Assembly (NCBI GenBank): GCA_016874755.1
Contig: VGTH01000023.1
Location: 23,336-87,335 of the forward strand
Length of the DNA: 64,000 nucleotides
Direction: 5' to 3'
Origin: Deltaproteobacteria bacterium
Lineage (GTDB): Bacteria > Desulfobacterota > Binatia > UBA9968
The translations under genes were made by a program, and so were the position numbers. This document shows, in pieces, positions 59,120 to 64,000 of the stretch. Within the stretch, counting starts at the first letter, position 1, and every line of letters starts with the position of its first letter. The notes beneath the pieces are model-generated. The model was not told where the DNA came from and did no database searches. It saw only the letters and a program-made list of their open reading frames with translations.

Positions 59120-59977
59120 TTAAAGCGTGATGCCCAAAAACTTCACCGCGTTGTCCAGCATGATCTTCTTGCGGATTTCCGGTTTCATGTTCACCTGGGC
59201 AAACTCTTCCAACCAGCGCTCGACGCCGATGGCGGGCCAGTCGGAGCCGAACAGCGCTTTGTCTTGGATCAAGGTGGTGATGTTGTGGATCAGCTCCGCT
59301 GGGAAATATTTCGGCGCCCAGCCGGAGAGGTCGATGTAATAATTGCCTTTGTGGCGGGCGATGGCCAAGCTTTCCGCGGTCCATGGCCAAGTCGGGTGGG
59401 CGCTGATGATTTTTAGTTCCGGAAAGTCAGCGCAGACTTCGTCGACGTGAATCGGTTGGCTATATTTTAACTTGATGCCCATGCCGCCCGGGGTGCCGGC
59501 GCCGGCCGCGGCCATGCCGCCGTGGAACAAAATCGCCATTTTTAACTTGGCGCACTGTTCCCAGATCGGGTAGAAGCGCGGGTCGTTGGCATAGAAATGC
59601 TGGCGCGCCGGGTTCAACTCGCCCATGCCGATCAGGCCGAGATCATGGCAGCGTTTGACTTCGTCCACCGCCAGCTTGCCGGTCCAGGGGTCGATGGCGC
59701 CAAAGGCCATGAAGACGTCGGGATGTTTTTTCACTGCGCTGGCGACGTGATCGTTGGGGAGCGGGGTCAAACCCGTGACCGTTTCGTCGCGGGTGTTCAT
59801 GATCACAGCCATCATCTTGCGCGCGCGATATTGGTCCGCCATCTCATCGATGGAAACCGGCGGCCGCTCGCGGCCGAAGTAGCGCGCCATCTGCGCGGTA
59901 CGATCGCCCTTCGCTTTTTGACTCGCTTCATCCGATAGATGAACGTGTATATCGATTGCGACGATGTCTCTTGCCAT
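59120..59977 (-). CDS. Amidohydrolase-family protein between the carboxyltransferases
   Basis: A 285-residue amidohydrolase_2 enzyme. The motif IDIHVHLSDE gives the HxH metal pair, MAILFHGG and ISAHPTWPW add two histidines, and LFGSDWPA holds the last aspartate. All metal ligands are present. Members are hydrolases or decarboxylases of carboxylated rings or lactones. Its position between two carboxyltransferase paralogues on the same strand suggests joint action on a carboxylated intermediate. The substrate is unknown. Confidence 0.87.
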   Translation of the reverse strand: MARDIVAIDIHVHLSDEASQKAKGDRTAQMARYFGRERPPVSIDEMADQYRARKMMAVIMNTRDETVTGLTPLPNDHVASAVKKHPDVFMAFGAIDPWTGKLAVDEVKRCHDLGLIGMGELNPARQHFYANDPRFYPIWEQCAKLKMAILFHGGMAAAGAGTPGGMGIKLKYSQPIHVDEVCADFPELKIISAHPTWPWTAESLAIARHKGNYYIDLSGWAPKYFPAELIHNITTLIQDKALFGSDWPAIGVERWLEEFAQVNMKPEIRKKIMLDNAVKFLGITL

Positions 59978-60044
59978 AGAAAATCTGCCTCCTGGATTAA
60001 TTTAGTTTCTTATTGCATTCGTGCTGACTAGTTTCAACCGGATT

Positions 60045-60133
60045 AACGTCTAGCGTTCAGGGTCTACCGTCTAGCGTTGGCCGGATCAGACGTGTTTCAA
60101 ACGCCAGACGCTAGACCCTAGACGCCAAACGCC
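60045..60133. repeat. GTCTAGCGTT palindromic repeat
   Basis: Left part 60045-60080 has two GTCTAGCGTT units; the inverted right part 60101-60133 has ACGCCAGACGCTAGACC and CTAGACGCC. It abuts the stop of the upstream carboxyltransferase gene. Confidence 0.75.
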
Positions 60134-61594
60134 TTAGGCGCGCTTTTCCATCGTCACCGAAAAGCTCGGCGTCTGGACAAAGATCTGGCGGTCCTTGGTG
60201 CGTTTCGATAACTCTTGCAGCAGGTTCACCAGCGGCTGCTCCGAGTTCAGATATTCCAGCGGCCGTTTGTTGGCGCGCATGTAATCGATATCGTCTTTGC
60301 CGACGATCCAGCGGAGCAAGAGCTCTTCGTCCGACGTGCCTTCGGCGCCCAGGCGGCGGCGCATTTCGTCCGGCGACGGCTCGTCGGGCGTCCACTTGGC
60401 CCACTCTTTGGCGCGCGGGCGATTGAGGATCTTGTCCTTGATGTTGGGGTGCATGTCGCGCGCGCCTTCGGCGCCGGCGTGACCCAGCGCGAACTTGATC
60501 ACCTGATCGGTGACTTCTTTATAGCGCTCGCCGACGATGACGTTGATTGCCGCTTGGCTGCCGACAAACTGCGAGAGGGGAGTGACCATGATCGGGTAGC
60601 CGAACTCTTCGCGGACTTTGATGGTTTCTTCGAGGGCTGCGGGGAATTTATGTTCCAGGCCGACCTTGCGCAATTGAAAGCGCAAGTTAGAAAGCATGCC
60701 GCCGGGCACTTGATGCTGATATTGCGTGTAGTCGTATTCCACCGGCGCGCCGATGGTGAAGCCCTCGCGCTTGGCGATGGCGGTGAAGTGGCGCGACACC
60801 GGTTTTAGAATTTCTTCGTCGATATCGGTTTTGTAGCCGAGCGCGCGGGCGTTGCGCGCGACGTTGAACAACGACGGGTTGGAGGTGTCGTCGGCGAGCG
60901 GCGGCAGCGCGGTGTTGATCGAGCGAATGCCTAGCTCCATCGCTTTGATGCAGCAAAGCGGACCTAACCCCGTCGTGCAGTGTGTGTGCAGTTCGATGGG
61001 AATACCGTTGGCGTTCTTAAAAATGATCGGCACCAGGGTGTCCATGCGCTCAGGGGTCAGCAATCCACCGGGGTCTTTGAGGCAGAGCCGATCCGGCTTG
61101 ATCGACTGCGCCGCAGCGCGGGTGCGCTCGGCGAAATATTCGTCGGAGTGTTTGGGTGAGACCGAATAGATCAGGTTGAGCACGGTTTGCATGCCCGCGC
61201 GCTTGCACTCGCCGACACGAAATATCCAGCCCTCGGGATCGTTCCACTCATCCGAGATGCGCGCCGATTTAACCCCGTTGGCAAACATGCGCTCGACAAA
61301 CAGCCGGTACATCGATGGCGGGTTGTATTCGAAAGTGTTGACCCGCCCGGCGATCAGCCGCAGCGGCGTCTTAGTAACAATTTTCGAGATCAGGCGCACA
61401 CGCTCCCAGGGGTCTTCTTTCAACTCGCGCACGGTCTTCTTGAGATGGGAGCCGGAAATTAGCTCGATGCCTTCAAATCCTGCGTCATCAAGGTTCTTGG
61501 CAATCGGCAGCATCATGCCCGTGGTCATGTTCTCTGCCCACAAGCTTTGATGGCCATCGCGGATGGTGGTGTCGACGAACTTGATTGTTTCCAT
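60134..61594 (-). CDS. HMGL-like carboxyltransferase (PycB/OadA-type) without biotin domain, copy 2
   Basis: A 486-residue paralogue of the protein at 57536-58993. The same signatures are present: DTTIRDGHQSLWAENM, CLKDPGGLLTP, ELHTHCTTGLGPL, PGGMLSNLRFQL and TPLSQFVGSQAAINVI. The C-terminal 60 residues diverge most. It also lacks a biotin carrier domain. It is the first gene of the block read on the minus strand (this gene, amidohydrolase, copy 1). The proteins could form a heteromer, or act on two related substrates. Confidence 0.88.
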   Translation of the reverse strand: METIKFVDTTIRDGHQSLWAENMTTGMMLPIAKNLDDAGFEGIELISGSHLKKTVRELKEDPWERVRLISKIVTKTPLRLIAGRVNTFEYNPPSMYRLFVERMFANGVKSARISDEWNDPEGWIFRVGECKRAGMQTVLNLIYSVSPKHSDEYFAERTRAAAQSIKPDRLCLKDPGGLLTPERMDTLVPIIFKNANGIPIELHTHCTTGLGPLCCIKAMELGIRSINTALPPLADDTSNPSLFNVARNARALGYKTDIDEEILKPVSRHFTAIAKREGFTIGAPVEYDYTQYQHQVPGGMLSNLRFQLRKVGLEHKFPAALEETIKVREEFGYPIMVTPLSQFVGSQAAINVIVGERYKEVTDQVIKFALGHAGAEGARDMHPNIKDKILNRPRAKEWAKWTPDEPSPDEMRRRLGAEGTSDEELLLRWIVGKDDIDYMRANKRPLEYLNSEQPLVNLLQELSKRTKDRQIFVQTPSFSVTMEKRA

Positions 61595-61911
61595 GGTCGC
61601 CTCCGGCGAATCTCAAATCTAAGATTTCAATTTCATAACATGAAGAGGAGTGAAAAGCATGACTCTAAATCCCGCGGCGTTGACTCCAATATGCAGAAGG
61701 ACCAAAATCTTGAACCATAATCGCTATACAACAGGAAGAATCTCAAATCTCAGATTTCAGATCTCACAGTAAGATCGGAAAATATCTCTCGGCAGCTCTA
61801 TGGCTAAACAAAGCGGCGGTGGAGTACCGTAATCGCCCGAAATAAACCCATTTCACGCTTCTTTATGAGATTTGAAATCTGAGATTTGAGATTCCTAGGC
61901 CCGTGATCTTC
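61595..61911. other. 317-base gene-free gap with three AAATCTGAGATTT-type repeats
   Basis: Repeat units lie at 61607-61632, 61739-61769 and 61866-61893. The rest is A+T-richer than its surroundings and probably holds the promoter of the carboxyltransferase operon. No ORF or RNA gene was seen. Confidence 0.6.
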
Positions 61912-63159
61912 CTACGACTTATACCGCCACAGCTGCGGAATCGCCGCGCTGATCGCAAAGATCATCACAAAACACAGCGCGCTGCCGAGCAAGAGCGCAT
62001 TGGGCGCGCCGATCCATTGAGCGGCGGCGCCGGCCAGGATGGCGCCCAAGCCATTGGTGGCCTGGGCGAAGACGGTGATGAGGCTCGAGGCGCGGCCTAA
62101 CATGCCGTCGGGGGCGAGGAGCTGCACGACGGTGCGTCGGATGGCGACGCTGACGGAGTCTGTGAAACCAAGAATCAGCGTGCTGGCCACCGCCATCCAA
62201 TACCAGTTTGAGACGCCGAGCAGAGCTAGGCTGCCGGCAAAGATCAGCGCCGCGACGATGACCAGCACGCCTTTACGCTGGATGTTGCCGATCATCAAAA
62301 TGACGAACGAGCCGATGATGGCGCCCGCCGACGGTGCGCCGTAAAGCAAACCCAAGCCCGACGCGCCGGTTTTGAAAACGTCGGCGGCAAAGATTGGCAG
62401 GATCGGCCGGTAAAAGCCGACGAGCGTGACGCCGAAGTCGAGCAGAAATAGCGAGAGGATAATCCGCTGCGCCCAGATAAACTCGATGCCTTCGAAGATG
62501 CTGCGCAGATTTACGCGGCGTCTGTCTTCCGGCACACCCGAGATATGCATCGAGAAAATTGCCAATCCGGCCGGAACAAAAGTCGCGATGGTTAGGAAAT
62601 AGGTGTTGACCAAACCGACCTGATCGATGAGCATGCCGCCGATGGCGGGGCCGAGGAGAAAGCTGCACTGTATGATGATCGTATTCAATGTGACAGCGTT
62701 CATCATATAGGCCTGCGGCACCAGCCGTGGAATCAGCGCCGAACGCGCCGGCCAGTTGAAGACTTCGACCAGGGCGCCGAAAAATCCCAGGGTGTAGATA
62801 TGCCATACCTGGATGGTGCCGCTAAGGGTCAGTAGGCCGAGCAGTAGGCTAGGAATCAATTGCAATGCGACGGTAACGACCAACAGTTTTTTTCGATCGA
62901 AGGCGTCGGCCACGGCGCCGGCAAACAGACCAAAGATGACGAAGGGAAAGGCCTGGGAGAACCCCGTGAGACCGAGCTGCAAAGCCGAGCCGGAAATTTC
63001 ATAGACCTGGTACAAGCCCGCGACATTGCGAATCTGAATCGCCACGGCGTTGCAGACGCTGGCGATCCACACCATGCGATAGTCGCGAAAGGCGAGCGAC
63101 GCCCAGGGCCGAACCGCTTCGGCGGACGTAGCTGAATTGTTAGTGTCAGTTTGTGCCAA
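61912..63159 (-). CDS. MFS transporter (enterobactin exporter-like, MFS_3)
   Basis: A 415-residue membrane protein with twelve segments. It begins with a hydrophilic 25 residues and FRDYRMVWIASVCNAVAIQIRNVAG, then the loop motif VADAFDRKKLLVV and FNWPARSALIPRLVP, typical of MFS_3 efflux proteins. The start is a TTG at 63159; no ATG occurs before the first helix. It may export a product or a toxic compound. Its 3' end is close to the repeat gap at 61595-61911, tail-on to the start region of the carboxyltransferase operon. Confidence 0.88.
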   Translation of the reverse strand: MAQTDTNNSATSAEAVRPWASLAFRDYRMVWIASVCNAVAIQIRNVAGLYQVYEISGSALQLGLTGFSQAFPFVIFGLFAGAVADAFDRKKLLVVTVALQLIPSLLLGLLTLSGTIQVWHIYTLGFFGALVEVFNWPARSALIPRLVPQAYMMNAVTLNTIIIQCSFLLGPAIGGMLIDQVGLVNTYFLTIATFVPAGLAIFSMHISGVPEDRRRVNLRSIFEGIEFIWAQRIILSLFLLDFGVTLVGFYRPILPIFAADVFKTGASGLGLLYGAPSAGAIIGSFVILMIGNIQRKGVLVIVAALIFAGSLALLGVSNWYWMAVASTLILGFTDSVSVAIRRTVVQLLAPDGMLGRASSLITVFAQATNGLGAILAGAAAQWIGAPNALLLGSALCFVMIFAISAAIPQLWRYKS

Positions 63160-63236
63160 AGAGCTAACGGGTGTGCACGAGATTTAGTCTTGCCTTATAA
63201 CGTGCGTGAGAAAGAAAAGCGATCTAGATGCGGGGC

Positions 63237-63307
63237 TGTCACTCCGAGCAAAGCGAGGTATCTCGTCTCACTGGAGAGGGAGATACCTCGCTTTGCTCGG
63301 AATGACA
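63237..63307. repeat. GAGCAAAGCGAGG palindromic repeat
   Basis: 28-base arms at 63237-63264 and 63280-63307 match at 27 positions when inverted. Loop of 15 bases. It lies upstream of the MFS gene and downstream of the DUF6295 gene. Confidence 0.9.
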
Positions 63308-63319
63308 ACGACGCCGGGT

Positions 63320-63637
63320 TCAGCTTGCGTGAGCGTGTGTGTTGCCGGCAATCGCGGCCTGCGGAATATCTTCCAACACGCCCCGGCCGTCGGCTTCGTC
63401 CAGAACTGCTTGAATGGTCTTAAGCAAATTGCGCGCGCCCTCAACGCTCAATTCCACGGCCACGCGTATGCCAGGCCCCTTCGATTCATCGACGAAGTCG
63501 ATGTTTAAGGCGTGTTCCAACGGCATGTCGTAGGGATGGTCGTAGGACACATTGGCCTCGCGCACTTCGACCCAGTCGCCGCCGTTGTTCTTACCGCGGC
63601 CCTGGATCTTGGCTTGATGAGTAATCATCGTGCACAT
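63320..63637 (-). CDS. DUF6295-like protein
   Basis: A 105-residue protein. MCTMITHQAKIQGRGKNNGGDWVEV, then NVSYDHPYDMPLEHALNIDFVDE and GIRVAVELSVEGARNLLKTI match the DUF6295 pattern as I recall it. The C-terminal part beyond residue 88 is probably variable. No catalytic motif is known; His in SYDHP and EHALN might bind a metal. It lies 13 bases after the start side of a dienelactone hydrolase gene, so co-transcription is likely. Confidence 0.8.
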   Translation of the reverse strand: MCTMITHQAKIQGRGKNNGGDWVEVREANVSYDHPYDMPLEHALNIDFVDESKGPGIRVAVELSVEGARNLLKTIQAVLDEADGRGVLEDIPQAAIAGNTHAHAS

Positions 63638-63650
63638 ATCGACTCCTAGA

Positions 63651-64000
63651 CTACTTCAAAGTCTTTTCCAGGAACGCCATGACTTTTTTCCAGCCGTCCA
63701 CGGATTGCTCCTGGCGATAGGCCGGGCGGTCATAGTAGAAAAAGCCGTGGCCGGCCCCGTCGTAGCGGTGAAATTCATAATTCTTGCCGCACTTTTTCAA
63801 CTCGGCTTCATGTTGATTCACTTGCTCAGGGGAAGGCGATTTGTCGTCGTTGCCGAATAGACCGATCATCGGGCAGGAAAGATCCTTGGTGTAATCGATC
63901 GGCGCCACCGGTCGTTTGGGCGTGAGCTCGTCGGGCTTTTGGACGACGTTGCCGCCCCAGCATTCCACTAACGCATCAAAGCCTTTCAATTTGCAGGCGG
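63651..64000 (-). CDS. Dienelactone hydrolase-family protein, C-terminal part (5' end outside window)
   Basis: The frame is open to the end of the window, so only about 116 C-terminal residues are seen. The alpha/beta-hydrolase pattern has CPMIGLFGNDDKSPSPEQV with the acid (Asp) and YDGAGHGFFYYDRP with the catalytic His. The nucleophile Cys lies outside the window. It hydrolyses lactones such as dienelactone in chloro- or aromatic-compound catabolism. A DUF6295 gene follows on the same strand. Confidence 0.88.
   Translation of the reverse strand, partial: ACKLKGFDALVECWGGNVVQKPDELTPKRPVAPIDYTKDLSCPMIGLFGNDDKSPSPEQVNQHEAELKKCGKNYEFHRYDGAGHGFFYYDRPAYRQEQSVDGWKKVMAFLEKTLK

Noticed and set aside
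61607..61893. Possible CRISPR array from regularly recurring AAATCTGAGATTT units
   Set aside because: The units are degenerate, differ in orientation, are spaced by about 130 bases, and occur elsewhere in the window; no cas genes are seen.

Overview
GC-rich chromosomal window (about 59-60% G+C by eye) from a Gram-negative bacterium. The markers for this are a complete pst-pho operon, Sec and Tat signal peptides, lipoproteins, uup, ffs-dnaX-ybaB-recR and dusB-type genes. The repeated sets of NitT/TauT-type solute-binding proteins, luciferase-like monooxygenases, amidohydrolases and divergent Asp/Glu-racemase-like proteins recall uncultured soil and subsurface lineages of deltaproteobacterial, Binatota, Rokubacteria or NC10 type. 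That placement is an impression from gene content. There is no rRNA in the window to settle it.

Layout. 1-4.3 kb: radical SAM, GNAT, unknown and GH3 genes in an overlapping + strand operon. 4.4-6.4 kb: glutathionyl-hydroquinone reductase and small genes. 6.5-13 kb: catabolic module A (dehydrogenase, LLM monooxygenase, amidohydrolase, flavodoxin, cysteine-less racemase-like protein, polysaccharide deacetylase-like protein, divergent binding protein). 13.3-19.3 kb: zinc ribbon, binding protein, polA, uup. 19.4-24.6 kb: module B (binding protein, PanB-like protein, racemase-like protein, LLM monooxygenase, PPOX protein). 24.7-30.8 kb: housekeeping block with maf, dus, a tautomerase, tRNA-Ser, SRP RNA, dnaX, ybaB, recR, a small lipoprotein and a stand-alone histidine-kinase-like DHp protein. 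30.9-40.1 kb: phosphate block, pstSCAB-phoU-phoB-phoR plus pit and its DUF47 partner, with PhoB-box-like sites. 40.1-44.5 kb: MFS transporter, M20 peptidase, a decayed permease, phoD. 44.6-50.8 kb: 2-hydroxyacid dehydrogenase, RidA and an ABC importer cluster with two binding proteins, two permeases and a frameshifted ATPase. 50.9-57.4 kb: an envelope TPR gene pair, cupin, DHH phosphoesterase, alanine dehydrogenase, DUF423. 57.5-61.6 kb: two paralogous biotin-less carboxyltransferases around an amidohydrolase. 61.9-64 kb: MFS, DUF6295 and the end of a dienelactone hydrolase.

Three themes stand out. First, the genome is littered with short palindromic repeats of many families. Several lie inside genes: a GNAT linker, the GH3 enzyme, and the signal peptide of a binding protein. 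One MITE-like element splits pstS from pstC. Second, several enzymes have lost hallmark catalytic residues: both racemase-like proteins, the PanB-like protein, the M20 peptidase and the Pol I proofreading domain. Third, modules A and B share a binding protein, a cysteine-less racemase-like protein and an LLM monooxygenase, which suggests a recurring uptake-and-oxidation system not described under any name I know.
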